Origin: Rhodospirillales bacterium
GTDB lineage: Bacteria; Pseudomonadota; Alphaproteobacteria; Micavibrionales; Micavibrionaceae
NCBI GenBank assembly: GCA_023898765.1
Contig: CP060238.1
Coordinates: 434,001-498,000, forward strand
Direction of reading: 5' to 3'
DNA length: 64,000 bases
In this document: positions 50,758 through 61,546 of the stretch, one piece after another
How positions within the stretch are numbered: position 1 is the first letter of the stretch
Layout: each line of letters opens with the position of its first letter
Translations under genes and position numbers: made by a program
Notes under the pieces: generated by a model
What the model saw: only the letters and a program-made list of their open reading frames with translations
The model's database searches: none
What the model was told of the DNA's origin: nothing

Positions 50758-52508
50758 GCGGCGGCTCTCCCGTTTGTAAAGTGAGGCAACCAGCTTTCCG
50801 GGCTTGTGCCGTGATCTTCCATAAGTTTTTCAAGGACGCGAACGCTTTCAGTACGACCAGACAAAACAGCAATAAATTCATCAAGGCCGGTGAGATCGAG
50901 TTTCGCAATGACGGAATCTGTACCGTGTCTAACCAGGAAGCATCGAGATTCCGGTGTTAAATTCCGAATAATTTTGAGTTCATGTTTAGAAAGGCCAAAG
51001 CCTTCGCAGTAATCTTTTTCTGACGCTCTGGCGTTGGGAAGGAATATTTGGGTAGGGGATTGCTCAATAATGGCATCACCAACCGAGCTTCCTATAGCGT
51101 CTTTGGCAGATTGGGTTGCGAAACCCAATATTCCATTTTGTTTACGAATGGTTTTCATCCAGTCCTTAATTCGGGCTGAAAATGCCGGATCATCCAACAT
51201 TTTCCATCCTTCATCGAGCATGAGAATTGTTTTGTTGCCATCCAGAAGCTCATTGACCCGGTGGAATATATACATCATCCAAGGAGTGCGGCTTACTGGA
51301 TCATCAAGGATGGAGGTAAGGTCAAAACCAATAGTCCGGTTGTTCAAAGAAAGCGTGTCAGTTTCATTATCAAAAAGCCATGCTCTTTCGCCCATACTGT
51401 GCCATTTGGCAATTCTCGATGCTAAGGTGTAGTCACCTGCAGAGCCATACCCTGAAAGTAGTTCAGAAAGATGAGCAAGGCGGCGATTTTCCGGCTTGGT
51501 TTCATAGTTTGCGTTTACTGCATCAGCAATAATTTCGATTTCTTGTGGTGTGAGGGGCTTGTTATTCTCGGACGTAACAAGCACTTTTATCCATTCTCGC
51601 AAGAAGCTTCTATTTTCAGGCGTATCCGGTAGTTGGAGTGGATTTAACCCTGTGGGTCTGCCGGCATGAACAATCGTATAATCCCCGCCGATCGCGCGAA
51701 TAAAAATTTCCGCGCCACGGTCTTTATCAAAGTAAACAGCTTTTGGATTTAGACGCTGCGCTTGCGCCAATAGGAAAGTGAGTAGAACAGTCTTCCCCGT
51801 TCCTGTCGGGCCGATCACGGTAAAATTGCCAACATCACGTTCATGGAAATTAAACCAATATGGAGTGCCGGACGTTGTTTCTAGCCTCGTAATGGAATCT
51901 CCCCAATGATTACCGGTTTTACTTCCGGCCGGGAAGTTATGGAAGCTGGCAAATCCAGCAAAATTATTATTGGATATAAGGGAACGGCGGGCAATGTAAC
52001 TTAAATTCCCCGGTAAATTCGCCCAGTATGCCGGTTCTAAATTTATATCTTCGCGGACACTGACGATGCCGAGATTAACCAATTCTGATACGCAGGCGCT
52101 TATGGCCTGGTCAAGATCTCTTGGAGCTTTTGCTATGCTCGTAATGGTCAAATGATGTTCGCCGAATGAACAACGCCCCGAAGCTAGGCTGTCTCTTGCT
52201 TCATCAATATCTTCAATGAGGCTGTTGGCGCCTTGTTCGCTGGCGATCATTTTACGCATGGCTTCATTCATGGCCGATAACGAAGTTTGCCTGTCAACGA
52301 ACCCAAAACTTTGCGTCAGTATAAATTCGTGCGGGAGGCGCAGCAGGCCATCAAGCATACCGGGGCCGGTTGCGTTGGCGTATTCTTTGATGGACAAGAC
52401 AGCAGCAAGCTTTACGTCACCTGGAGCTGCGCCCCGTACTTCCAGAGTTTCCTTACCAAAGGAAATTCGTTTTGCGGGCAGGTATAAATGCAGCCGGACA
52501 TAGTGCTA
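50754..52508 (-). pseudogene. virB4: VirB4 ATPase, N-terminal part missing
   Basis: The type IV secretion energiser. Walker A GPTGTGKTVLL, Walker B KTILMLDEGWKML and the GFATQSAKDA motif are intact. Homology extends upstream of the first ATG (52397) to a stop at about 52509, reading RLHLYLPAKRISFGKETLEVRG and LSIKEYANATGPGMLD as in relatives. The first roughly 200-250 residues are lacking. The hipA gene begins just beyond, so insertion of the hipAB segment or a deletion removed the 5' end together with virB1-3 equivalents. The ORF from 52397 could still be translated. Confidence 0.82.
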
Positions 52509-52519
52509 CCAACGGATTT

Positions 52520-53779
52520 TCATTGCATATCGCCAGCAGCTTGCGCATCAGCATGTTCAAAAGCCGAGGCCATGCGGTCGATTTCTCGTCTATCCAGCCC
52601 GTGACGTTGCGCTACATCGCGCCATTGCGACACCCCAGCGCCGACCTCTTTAATGATCGCTCTGGCTTCATCAGGTGACAGCCTGAAATCCTTTGCCACG
52701 GACAAGGCCAGATCAAGCGAAGCCGTGCCATCATTGAGGTCAATAGTGGTCGTCAGTATGCGCGGCTTGACCTCTACAGGCGTCGGGTTCATGTCGTAGG
52801 CAGGCGACAGCCGCCAGCCCTTATGACGTTCGTAAATGAAGCCGTGGTTGCGCAAATGGTCGTCGGTATTGGAGATCAGAATGCTGAAAACGATTCTGCG
52901 CCATAATTCGGCCAGATCTGCCACAGGCTCCGCTCCATATTGGCGCAACGCATCTGCAATCTCCAGATAGCTGTGCGGCTCGTTGTCTTTAGCCTGAAGC
53001 ATGCTCATGGCCGATAGGAAAGGAATGCGCCTCTCACCTGCGCGGTCAAAGCGCCGGATGATGAAGACAGGCTTGTCCATGACCGTTTCCAGTCGCCATT
53101 TCGGCACGCTCAGCCCGGCCTTTTCAGCCAGCACCAGCGCAACCGCTTCCCAGACCACGACATTGTAGTCATCATCCTTGCGCGGGAATTTGGCGATAGA
53201 CAAGTGGCCATCCGTGTCGCGCACGGAGGCTTTGGGCCGCGCTCCGCCCAGTGACGAGCCAGGTGCCAACAGAATGCGTAAATCCTCAGCGTTTTCTTCA
53301 TCCGCTAGAAAGCGTTCGGTAGCCGATAGCAGTTTTGGCAAGTCCACCAGTGGAGGTATTGTTCTTTGGCTTTTAGGAGCAAGAAACGGGCCGTCTGGCG
53401 TGTCCGCAAAGCGCAACGCTCCCTGCCGCGCCTCGTCATTAACACCCAGCAGGAAATCCGCTTCACCCAGCGTTCGCATTGTTTCGCCAGCCGCGCGGGC
53501 GCGCTGCCCTTCCGCACGGCGCATCAGAACACGCCCCCAGCGATCAGGCGCGGAATCGCCAATAGAACCGAACAAGCTTTGGTCAGCTAGCGTATGAAAA
53601 GAACCCGCCGTCAAGGCCAGCGCAGGCTCCAGCGCGAAATGCTCTGGATGTTTCAGCCAGCTATCATAATATTCAAAGGACGCGCTCTCACGGCCTTTGC
53701 GGTTGTGACACCACAACCGTCCGACAGAATGGTTTTCATCACCCAGCTCAATGGAGACATGAATTTCGCGGCTACTCAT
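52520..53779 (-). CDS. hipA: HipA-type serine/threonine kinase toxin
   Basis: The 419-residue kinase has the HipA glycine-rich loop GSSLGGARPKASV, which contains the autophosphorylated serine. The catalytic segment NTDDHLRNHGF and the metal-binding AYDMNP complete the active site. In E. coli HipA phosphorylates glutamyl-tRNA synthetase and causes persistence. It overlaps the hipB-like gene by 4 bp. Its 3' end lies about 12 bp from the broken end of virB4. Confidence 0.92.
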   Translation of the reverse strand: MSSREIHVSIELGDENHSVGRLWCHNRKGRESASFEYYDSWLKHPEHFALEPALALTAGSFHTLADQSLFGSIGDSAPDRWGRVLMRRAEGQRARAAGETMRTLGEADFLLGVNDEARQGALRFADTPDGPFLAPKSQRTIPPLVDLPKLLSATERFLADEENAEDLRILLAPGSSLGGARPKASVRDTDGHLSIAKFPRKDDDYNVVVWEAVALVLAEKAGLSVPKWRLETVMDKPVFIIRRFDRAGERRIPFLSAMSMLQAKDNEPHSYLEIADALRQYGAEPVADLAELWRRIVFSILISNTDDHLRNHGFIYERHKGWRLSPAYDMNPTPVEVKPRILTTTIDLNDGTASLDLALSVAKDFRLSPDEARAIIKEVGAGVSQWRDVAQRHGLDRREIDRMASAFEHADAQAAGDMQ

Positions 53780-54102
53780 GAGTGTTCCCCTTTAGACGGA
53801 AGGCGAATGCGCTTGGGCAGGTTTTCTTCTTCCAGCCTGCGTCCCACCACGTCATGATTGGCATCTGCCAAATCACCCAAGCGGTCTGTCAGTCCCAGCG
53901 CAAACAATACGGAGGCATACCCCCCCAGTGAAACCGAAGGGTCGCCTTTTTCAATTTTGCCGAGCGTCGCTCTGGACAGCCCGGCGCGTTCCGTCATTAA
54001 TGCCATGGGGATACGGCGGCGGCGGCGACTGTCGCTGATGTCCTGCCCCAGCTTGCGCAGAGCTTTCTGGACGGGAATAGGAAGATTTGTTTTTTTCGCC
54101 AT
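53776..54102 (-). CDS. hipB: HipB-like XRE-family antitoxin
   Basis: The 108-residue DNA-binding protein has the helix-turn-helix ERAGLSRATLGKIEKGDPSVSLGGYASVLFALG. Its N-terminus is basic and the C-terminus carries NLPKRIRLPSKGEHS. It should neutralise HipA and repress the pair. Upstream (54103-54180) is AT-rich sequence with AAAGG as ribosome-binding site and short repeats (GATAACAGCTCTGATAATAAC) that could be operators. Confidence 0.9.
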   Translation of the reverse strand: MAKKTNLPIPVQKALRKLGQDISDSRRRRRIPMALMTERAGLSRATLGKIEKGDPSVSLGGYASVLFALGLTDRLGDLADANHDVVGRRLEEENLPKRIRLPSKGEHS

Positions 54103-54374
54103 TTTATACCTTTACGGTTATTATCAGAGCTGTTATCTCTTATAAAGACTACCATAATATACTTTAAGTGACAAATCAAGCCAGATGGATATAATGTATA
54201 GAAAAATAGTCGCTAGACAATATAAGGGGTACTATAATAGACATTAATTGAATTTTAGAATATGAAAGAGCGTCATATCTGTAGCGGCTCCAAGGATATT
54301 TGCACCCAAATAACCATGTAATTTTAATATTCTATGTAAGATTTACATGGATAGAAAAGAATCAGCCAATTCTG

Positions 54375-54403
54375 TGCGGTGAATAGGAGCCTTATTCACC
54401 GCA
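54375..54403. repeat. Perfect 11-bp inverted repeat
   Basis: TGCGGTGAATA (54375-54385) and TATTCACCGCA (54393-54403) flank a 7-bp spacer. A second weaker repeat, CCATGTAA/TTACATGG, lies about 40-70 bp upstream. They mark the edge between the hipAB upstream region and the DUF3800 fragment. Confidence 0.5.
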
Positions 54404-54885
54404 TAATATGCAGTAATCTTCCGAGCCTTGACTTCATTGAAGGGTTCACACCCCACCTTCTAATAGAGAGTTTCACCATCTTTTATTTGAAGCGGATCTC
54501 GGTATTCAAATATTCAAGTCACATCCTTGATATGGAAGATTCCATTCGCGATGATTTAGAATCTATGACGCTGATATCAGATGGGCAACCAGTAAAGAAT
54601 TATCGTTTTGCCGATTCCAAATCTGAACCGGGTATACAGATTTCAGACATCGTTGTCGGATTGATTGGAAAAATGTACACCTATTTAACAAATACAACGC
54701 ACGATGAAATTGCCACTGCACGTTCATCGCTGAGCGGAACCAGCTTGAAAAATGCAGAATTATTACGCGACCTCATTGACGCCTCGCATGAAGCAAATAT
54801 TGCATTTCTTAATCACGTTATGAGTAATAATGATATAAACAAGATGAATTTATTTCTCCGGTCTCGCGGAAGCGTATATGAATAA
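54379..54885 (+). pseudogene. DUF3800-like protein, C-terminal fragment
   Basis: The open frame holds the typical C-terminal half of DUF3800 proteins: a conserved aspartate-rich segment YRFADSKSEPGIQISDIVVGLIGKM, where DSKS and QxxD are hallmarks. The N-terminal DUF3800 motif (a D near the start) is absent, and the apparent GTG start falls within an inverted repeat. I read it as a fragment. DUF3800 genes, of RNase H-like fold, are common in mobile elements. Confidence 0.55.
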
Positions 54886-54891
54886 AAAAAC

Positions 54892-56469
54892 TCATTCTTG
54901 ATCAATGAAATTCTCTTGATTATTTGTGTTGCTTATTTCATCCAATCCAGCTTCCAGACGCATGCGTTTTTCCTTGGCGCGTTGGCGATGCTTGCGCTCC
55001 CAATCGCCGCCTGTCAGCGCCGCTGTTTCTTCGGCCAGAGTTGAAATACCCATGTCCACACGTTCGCGCGCAGCTTTGCCTTCCTTAAGCTGGTCGATCT
55101 GGCCTCTCGGCGGCCCGAATCCATTCACTGCCCAAATAGGCAGCGCGGATCATAGGATCAGAGAAGAAACCGGGAGCGTTTAAATATCCTCTGGCAACAG
55201 CCTCTGTAATCACAGCCTCATAAACGGGCTGGCAGAACATGCAAGCTAGCCATTCCCGGCGGGAGCGAAAAACTTCCATGCTTCCAGCAGTGCCGCCTGC
55301 GCCGCCGAATAACTGGCCGTGAAATGCTTCACCACCAGCAGCTCGAAGGGAATTTCCAGCGCAACACCCACTTGCCGCAGGATGGCCAGCACAAACTGGT
55401 CAAAGGCCGCGTTCGGGCGTTTGGGATCGGCAATCTCCACGCTTTCGTAAGGTAACAAATCCAATATTGCGCCGGGGCCAAGCTGGAAATCCTTATCATC
55501 GCGCCCAGAACCAGCACCATCTTCCATCGGCGCAAGGCCGTCCGGATCTTCGGATTTAATGAATACGCTGAACATGGCCGACACCACCGCTGCCATCAGC
55601 TCGGCTTCGGAATATTTATCCAGCTGCTTGAGGCTTTCAATAACAGGCGCCAGATAAGGTGCTGGCCGTGTCATGCCCACCCGCGTAGGACGTGCCAGAT
55701 GATTGACCAGCCAATTACCCTCGCGGTCATAAGCACGAAGCCGCACCCATTGCCGTGATCCGGGATCCCGAACATCACCGGGATGTGCCTGCAAAACATG
55801 ATAGGCCAGAGGTGATCCCAGCGCATTTTTCTCAACACCGCCAGCCAATCTGGGTGCATCCATCGTCCAGTCAGGATTGCTGATGCGGTCTGCTTCGACC
55901 AACTGCAGACATGTGCCATATCGCGCACCGGGCCTTTGTGTGAAGCGGCGCAGAACAAAAACATCCCCAGCTTCTAAAACAGAGCGCAGTGCCAGATCCT
56001 GCATTCCGGAAAAATCCTGCATATGGGAGGTATCGCAATATTTGGAAGCGGCCCAATAGCGAAACTCACGCTCGGCGGCCCGCTCAAAGGCTTCGAAATC
56101 CTCTTCCTTATTGCCCAGAATGCCTTTCAGAACATCGCGATCCACGCGGGATTGCACTTTGAGGCCAGTGCCGACAACATTTGTGACCACCGTGTTAATG
56201 GCACCCGTTGCCAGCGGCGCATTGCGGATTAAATCGCGGGAACGCTCCCGTAACGCCGGAAGGTCAGGCAATGTGACCTGATCGGCGCTGCCGTCTATCG
56301 TATGCCATGCCTTGGTCTGGCGGCGGTCTTTACGTGCGCCTGTATAACCGCCATACAGTGCCATGACTGTTTTGGCTTTCAGGCGGCGTACACCTGCTTC
56401 AGGCGAAATCCAGCCAATGACTTTATCAAGCGTGGTAGGTTCTGGTAGCGAAATGCGTTTTCGGCTCAT
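54892..56469 (-). pseudogene. Lambda-type phage portal protein, two frameshifts
   Basis: The portal forms the DNA gate of the phage head. Frame one (56469-55246) covers RSRDLIRNAPLATGAINTVVTNVVGTGLKVQ to KFFAPAGNG. The protein then continues in another frame (RSRREWLACMFCQPVYEAV...LGSEW, 55279-55140) and finally returns to the first frame (GPPRGQIDQLKEGKAA, 55128-54892). The first break fits loss of one T from a run of six near 55270. The second fits one extra base near 55115. Net frame is restored but stops intervene. Either decay or base-calling error explains it. Confidence 0.85.
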
Positions 56470-56672
56470 AACGGAACACCTCCGCGCATCCGGATTCCGC
56501 CACGGCTTTTCCGCTCGATCCGCTTTTCCAAATAAGTTTCCCGCTCATACAGTGTTTTCAGATCACCCTTTGTCACCGCGCGGCCTTCATAGGAAACGCT
56601 CTGTCCTCCGCCTTCAATGGCGGCAATGGCTTTTTGCACGCGTTCTAGCTTTTCTTCCAATGTGTCACTCAT
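56466..56672 (-). CDS. Phage head-tail joining protein (gpW-like)
   Basis: The 68-residue protein is mainly helical with basic residues (VQKAIAAIEGGGQSVSYEGRAVTKGDLKTLYERETYLEKRI). Its size and position between the terminase and portal genes match gpW of lambda-like phages. It overlaps both neighbours by 4 bp. Confidence 0.75.
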   Translation of the reverse strand: MSDTLEEKLERVQKAIAAIEGGGQSVSYEGRAVTKGDLKTLYERETYLEKRIERKSRGGIRMRGGVPL

Positions 56673-57214
56673 AATTTCACGCCTTTGCTCCGCGCACGCC
56701 GTCTTACAGGCTTACGCGTTGTTGGTTTGGGTTGATCTTCTTCTGATGGTCTTGGTTTAACGGGTTCGTCCAGGCCGAGGGATCGTTCCATTTCACGCCA
56801 GTGGCGATCACCGAAACGATCAAGCCCTTCAACAGCCGCAGCCGCGCGGGCGTAAACGTAGCAATCCAGCGCTTCATTGCGCTCTCTGGTCTTTTGCCAT
56901 TCCCGCACCGCATAGCCACGGCGGTTTTTCGATGTAATCAGCTGCTCAGAGCAGAGCTGCTTCAAATATTCTTCATCCACCTGCGGCAGGTGAACATATC
57001 CAGCCGGATACGGCTCACCGCTTTCCTTCGTAGGCGGGTTCTTCCGCAGATTATTAAACAGCTCCAGCTTGGCAATGCCGCCAGCGACTGGCCGTACGCG
57101 CAATCCGCGTTTGAATTTTTACCATCGGCGGTCATCTCAACTGCGCTTGGCAATCCGACAAGAGCCGCACCGCGCTGGACGCCCTTAACCACCATCACCA
57201 AACCGAATCTCTCT
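56669..57214 (-). pseudogene. Phage terminase large subunit (GpA-type), C-terminal remnant
   Basis: Two frames together give the GpA nuclease-domain end. VKGVQRGAALVGLPSAVEMTADGK is at the end of the recombinase-associated frame. Then, after one base is lost from an A-run near 57112, RGLRVRPVAGGIAKLELFNNLRKNPP continues to YVHLPQVDEEYLKQL, AVREWQKTRERNEALDCYVYA and a basic tail. The ATPase domain and most of the nuclease domain are missing. The break at about 57205 is where the serine-recombinase cassette begins. Confidence 0.82.
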
Positions 57215-57596
57215 TCCTGTTCAGCCCAGATCGGAGAAAATGACTTTTCAATATCGGTCAGCGCGAAACCTGCGGGTTGCTGTCCGTTCAGTACGGCATC
57301 AATAATGCGTGGCGATAGCAGCATGATGCGCATCATGCGCTGGAGATAGGATTTATTGATATTTTCTGCTGCGGCAATTTCAGAGACAGATTTATACTGA
57401 CCTATGGCCAGAATTTTTTGCCAACGATACGCACGACCCAGCGCCTTGAGCAGCTTTTCATCTTTCCGCACTTCTAAATCAAGCCTTCTCAAATCTTGAC
57501 CTTGCGGGCCGACCAACACTTTCTTGCCACCCCAGCGCCGCAGGTTAATTGGGATGCGAACGATGATTTTTTGATCTTCTGCGTGGTATTGTAGAT

Positions 57597-57600
<4 letters not shown>
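56962..57600 (-). CDS. Recombinase-associated DNA-binding-like protein fused to terminase remnant
   Basis: The first ~130 residues carry a helix-turn-helix-like stretch (SVSEIAAAENINKSYLQRMMRIMLLSPRIIDAVLNG). They resemble the small protein that accompanies DUF2924 and large serine recombinases in alphaproteobacterial cassettes. From about residue 133 (VMVVKGVQRG) the frame runs into phage terminase sequence and then, after a frameshift, into a meaningless tail. The product is thus a chimera of 212 residues. It overlaps the recombinase stop by 4 bp. Confidence 0.65.
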
Positions 57601-58951
<1,351 letters not shown>

Positions 58952-58955
<4 letters not shown>

Positions 58956-59425
58956 GCCCGTGCCTTTCTGGCGCGATGATAGCTGCGTTTCTCGCTGTCC
59001 TCTTTCTTGCCCAAGCCAAAGAATGCATTGCCATTCCAGCGCGTGCCTGTAATCGCAAATGCAACACCGGACAGGCTTTTATATTTCAGCCCCTGATATT
59101 CATAGCCATCAGCCAGCACATACACATGATGCTCAACGCCTTTGACCTCCCGCACCAATCGTGTTCCCACTGCCAGGCGGCCAACATCACTACGGCGCTG
59201 CTGGACGGCTTTGCCTTCGGCCAGAGCTTCCAGGCGATCAATCGTTGATTTGGTCAATCCGCCATAAGTCAGCTCCTGCATCCGATAGATGATCTGGTTG
59301 ATCAGGTAAGTGCGGTTGTTTCGTGATTGGGGAGGCACATCAAAATAACGTTTCCAGACTTGGAGCAGCTCCTTTGCATCCATCGCCTCCAGCGCGGCAT
59401 ACTCTTTTAATATGTCTATTTTCAT
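58952..59425 (-). CDS. DUF2924 family protein
   Basis: The 157-residue protein has the family order: an N-terminal helix pair with LLQVWKRYFDVPPQSRNNRTYLINQIIYRMQE and a C-terminal small beta domain with GTRLVREVKGVEHHVYVLADGYEYQGLKYKSLSGVAFAITGTRWNGNAFFGL. DUF2924 genes regularly precede large serine recombinases and are probably their DNA-binding or directionality partners. It overlaps both neighbours by 4 bp. Confidence 0.85.
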
Positions 59426-59649
59426 TCTTTTGCCCCTTTCTCCGCTCTCACTCTCGTGAGTTTGCGGCTAGGACATGAATGCTTCGAAGCACCGGGAAGT
59501 CCAGTCAAACTTCTCTCATTTTCTGAGCTATTTAATTGATTGTGCTGGGAAATTTTATAACGAACAACGGCGCCCGACAAGATCGTGATGATCTCGTTAT
59601 AACGATCCGCGCTCGTCATTTCATCTGGATTGCGTGCCGTGTAATCCAT
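59422..59649 (-). CDS. Small protein heading the recombinase cassette
   Basis: The 75-residue protein begins MDYTARNPDEMTSADRYNEIITILSGAVVRYK, an N-terminal helix, and is polar and disordered afterwards. The start has AAAGGAGG upstream. Similar short genes head DUF2924-recombinase cassettes. The ribosome-binding site lies in the loop between the inverted repeat GAGAAGAAC (59651-59659) and GTTCTTCTC (59672-59680), which could gate translation. Confidence 0.6.
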   Translation of the reverse strand: MDYTARNPDEMTSADRYNEIITILSGAVVRYKISQHNQLNSSENERSLTGLPGASKHSCPSRKLTRVRAEKGAKE

Positions 59650-59650
59650 A

Positions 59651-59680
59651 GAGAAGAACCTCCTTTAATTTGTTCTTCTC
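59651..59680 (-). promoter_or_regulatory. Inverted repeat around the ribosome-binding site of the cassette
   Basis: Perfect 9-bp arms GAGAAGAAC and GTTCTTCTC with a 12-bp loop that contains most of AAAGGAGG (minus strand). It could be an operator or an RNA hairpin controlling translation. Confidence 0.5.
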
Positions 59681-59943
59681 CTCTGGTTTGCCGTTGCACC
59701 TCAAAACGACGACGACGAAATAAAAAAAGTTCGAAACAATGTCCGAAGGCATCATTTTATATTTGCAAAATGGGTTTTTCAGAAACTGTTATAAATCAAT
59801 GTGTTGCCATGACGACGAAACTTTCGTTCCGTACGCAGAGGCCGTGAGAGAATGCGAGATTTGAGAGAGAATTCTGGCTGGATTTACGTTCTAACCGTAC
59901 GCAGGGAAAATACAAAACATCGCCAGACGTGGGCTTTCGGCCA
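59681..59943. other. Intergenic edge of the island
   Basis: No gene is recognisable. CCGTACGCAG occurs twice (about 59829 and 59898), and ACGACGACGAAA-like repeats occur twice. These may be remnants of attachment sites. No copy of the tRNA-Tyr 3' end was found. Confidence 0.4.
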
Positions 59944-59974
59944 TAGAAAAACCCGCCAAACGGGGCGGGTTGTA
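59944..59974 (-). terminator. Terminator of tRNA-Tyr
   Basis: On the minus strand, ACCCGCC and GGCGGGT arms are followed by TTTTTC, just downstream of the tRNA 3' end. Confidence 0.8.
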
Positions 59975-59981
59975 AAATAAA

Positions 59982-60066
59982 TGGTGGAGGGAGAAGGATT
60001 CGAACCTTCGTACTCAAAGAGGGCAGATTTACAGTCTGCTGCCATTAACCACTCGGCCATCCCTCC
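59982..60066 (-). tRNA. tRNA-Tyr (anticodon GUA)
   Basis: The acceptor stem GGAGGGA (minus-strand 5' end at 60066) pairs with TCCCTCC and is followed by A and an encoded CCA. The D-arm GCCGAGTGGTTAATGGC, anticodon loop CTGTAAA with GTA, a long variable arm and T-arm GGTTCGAATCC are all present. The long variable arm fits tyrosine. The island lies immediately beyond its 3' end, a common integration position. Confidence 0.95.
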
Positions 60067-60137
60067 AACAGGATAGGTGCGACAGTCAAGAAAAAGATTT
60101 TTGCATCTCCTGTCAAGTCCGCGTATGACTTCTGACT

Positions 60138-60908
60138 ATGAAACATCACAGAAATAAGCAAAAAGGACCCAAATCCGGTCCAAAACTTAAAATCGACCTG
60201 TTTGGCGTCCATGCGGCGGTGGCGGCCTGGCAAAACCCGAAGCGCCATATTCATGCGCTTTATATTACCGATGAGGCCCTGAAAGGCTTTGACCTGCGGT
60301 CGCCGGCGAAGCGTCCGGCCCCCACGATCGTTTCAAAAGAGGAACTGGAGCGCGCCCTCCCCCAGGGCACGGTTCATCAGGGAATCGCGCTGTGCGCGCA
60401 GGATCTGGAAGAGCTGGACGTGCAGGATTTGATTATTCAGGAGGAAAAGAAGGAAAAATCTGTCTTTCTGATGCTGGATCAGGTGACGGACCCTCACAAT
60501 GTCGGGGCGATTTTGCGCTCCGCCTGCGCGTTCGGGGCGGCGGGCATGATCCTGCAGCGCAAACATGCGCCGGGCCTGACCGGAATCCTCGCCAAGACCG
60601 CCTGCGGCGCGGTGGAGCATGTGCCCGTGGCTTATGAAACAAACCTCACGCGCGCCCTCGAAAAGCTTCAGGATGCGGGCTATTTTGCGATCGGGCTGGA
60701 TGAGCGCGGGGAGGATATCGCGGCGCTGCCGGAGTACAGCAAGGCCGTTCTGGTGCTGGGGGCGGAAGGGCCCGGCCTGCGCAGACTGGTGCGGGAGCAA
60801 TGCGACGCGCTGGCCTGCCTGCCCATGCGCGGCCCCATGCCCAGCATAAACGTCTCCAACGCCGCCGCCGTGGCGCTTTATGCGTTAAACAATAAATTAT
60901 TTACATAA
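60138..60908 (+). CDS. rlmB: 23S rRNA (guanosine-2'-O)-methyltransferase RlmB (TrmH family)
   Basis: SPOUT-class methyltransferase acting on 23S rRNA. An N-terminal substrate-binding domain (IDLFGVHAAVAAWQNP) is followed by the knotted catalytic domain. Motif 1 is LDQVTDPHNVGAILRSACAFGA, motif 2 VLVLGAEGPGLRRLV and motif 3 IPSINVSNAAAVALYAL-like (PMPSINVSNAAAVALYAL). The length of 256 is normal. It is divergent from tRNA-Tyr, a frequent neighbour in Alphaproteobacteria. Confidence 0.92.
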   Translation: MKHHRNKQKGPKSGPKLKIDLFGVHAAVAAWQNPKRHIHALYITDEALKGFDLRSPAKRPAPTIVSKEELERALPQGTVHQGIALCAQDLEELDVQDLIIQEEKKEKSVFLMLDQVTDPHNVGAILRSACAFGAAGMILQRKHAPGLTGILAKTACGAVEHVPVAYETNLTRALEKLQDAGYFAIGLDERGEDIAALPEYSKAVLVLGAEGPGLRRLVREQCDALACLPMRGPMPSINVSNAAAVALYALNNKLFT

Positions 60909-60913
60909 TTTTA

Positions 60914-60942
60914 TTGACAGAGCCATCAATTTGCGATAAAAC
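60914..60942 (+). promoter_or_regulatory. Promoter of the 60991 lipoprotein gene
   Basis: A perfect -35 TTGACA (60914-60919) and a -10 TAAAAC (60937-60942) are spaced by 17 bp. Confidence 0.65.
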
Positions 60943-60990
60943 CACAATACCCGATTAATGAATTCTTAACAAATTTGAAGGTGTGAAATT

Positions 60991-61485
60991 ATGAAGAAAG
61001 CAAGTCTTATAGCCAATGTAACTTTTGCTGCTGTTGCAACGGCTGTTGCAACGGCTTTGTCCGGATGTGTAACGACAGGACCTAACAGGTCATCCTCTGC
61101 CCCGGATTACAGGACTCCTACTGGCGGTCTGGTTGTCGATGTTCCGCCGGGGATTGACCGCGACCAGTCAAGGGCTCAATACGGATTGCACATGTCCCAG
61201 AGAGAAATGGACAGGGTCATCTCTGATTGTACCCGCACAGCCGAGAGATCCGCACAAGACGCGGCAAGGGAGCGGGAAAGATCCATCGATACGTTAAAAA
61301 GAACAAGCCGGGGGCTCAGTAATGACGGCGTTTCCGATGCTATCGGCGCGGTTTCAGCTATCTTTGGCGCGCTCGGCGCGACGGACGCCGTTTCCCGGGG
61401 TTTTGACAGGGAAGCACATATCCGTGAACGTCGTGACGCGTGCATTCAAGATGCGGTCAACAGACGGATGAAGTATAGAAGATAA
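60991..61485 (+). CDS. Putative lipoprotein with a glycine-rich hydrophobic segment
   Basis: The 164-residue product has a signal peptide with lipobox LSGC (Cys26). The middle is charged and helical (SQREMDRVISDCTRTAERSAQDAARERERS), with a Gly/Ala-rich hydrophobic stretch (VSDAIGAVSAIFGALGATDAV). The C-terminal region is basic and has a second cysteine. I do not recognise the family. It has its own promoter and terminator, so it is a single-gene unit. Confidence 0.65.
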   Translation: MKKASLIANVTFAAVATAVATALSGCVTTGPNRSSSAPDYRTPTGGLVVDVPPGIDRDQSRAQYGLHMSQREMDRVISDCTRTAERSAQDAARERERSIDTLKRTSRGLSNDGVSDAIGAVSAIFGALGATDAVSRGFDREAHIRERRDACIQDAVNRRMKYRR

Positions 61486-61507
61486 CTGCAAATTTTACAG
61501 ACAAATC

Positions 61508-61540
61508 AAAAAAGGGCGCTTTCAGGCGCCCTTTTTTATG
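61508..61540. terminator. Bidirectional terminator
   Basis: GGGCGC and GCGCCC arms with A6 before and T6 after form a symmetrical terminator between the converging lipoprotein gene and the 117-aa gene. Confidence 0.85.
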
Positions 61541-61546
61541 ATCCGA

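Noticed and set aside
50675..50908. 77-codon frame at the end of virB4
   Set aside because: Overlaps virB4 in another frame; the 31-codon gene at 50662-50757 has better start and stop coupling.
59796..60017. Open frame running into tRNA-Tyr
   Set aside because: Reads through the tRNA and its terminator; a well-known artefact (STKVRILLPPP-type translation of tRNA sequence).
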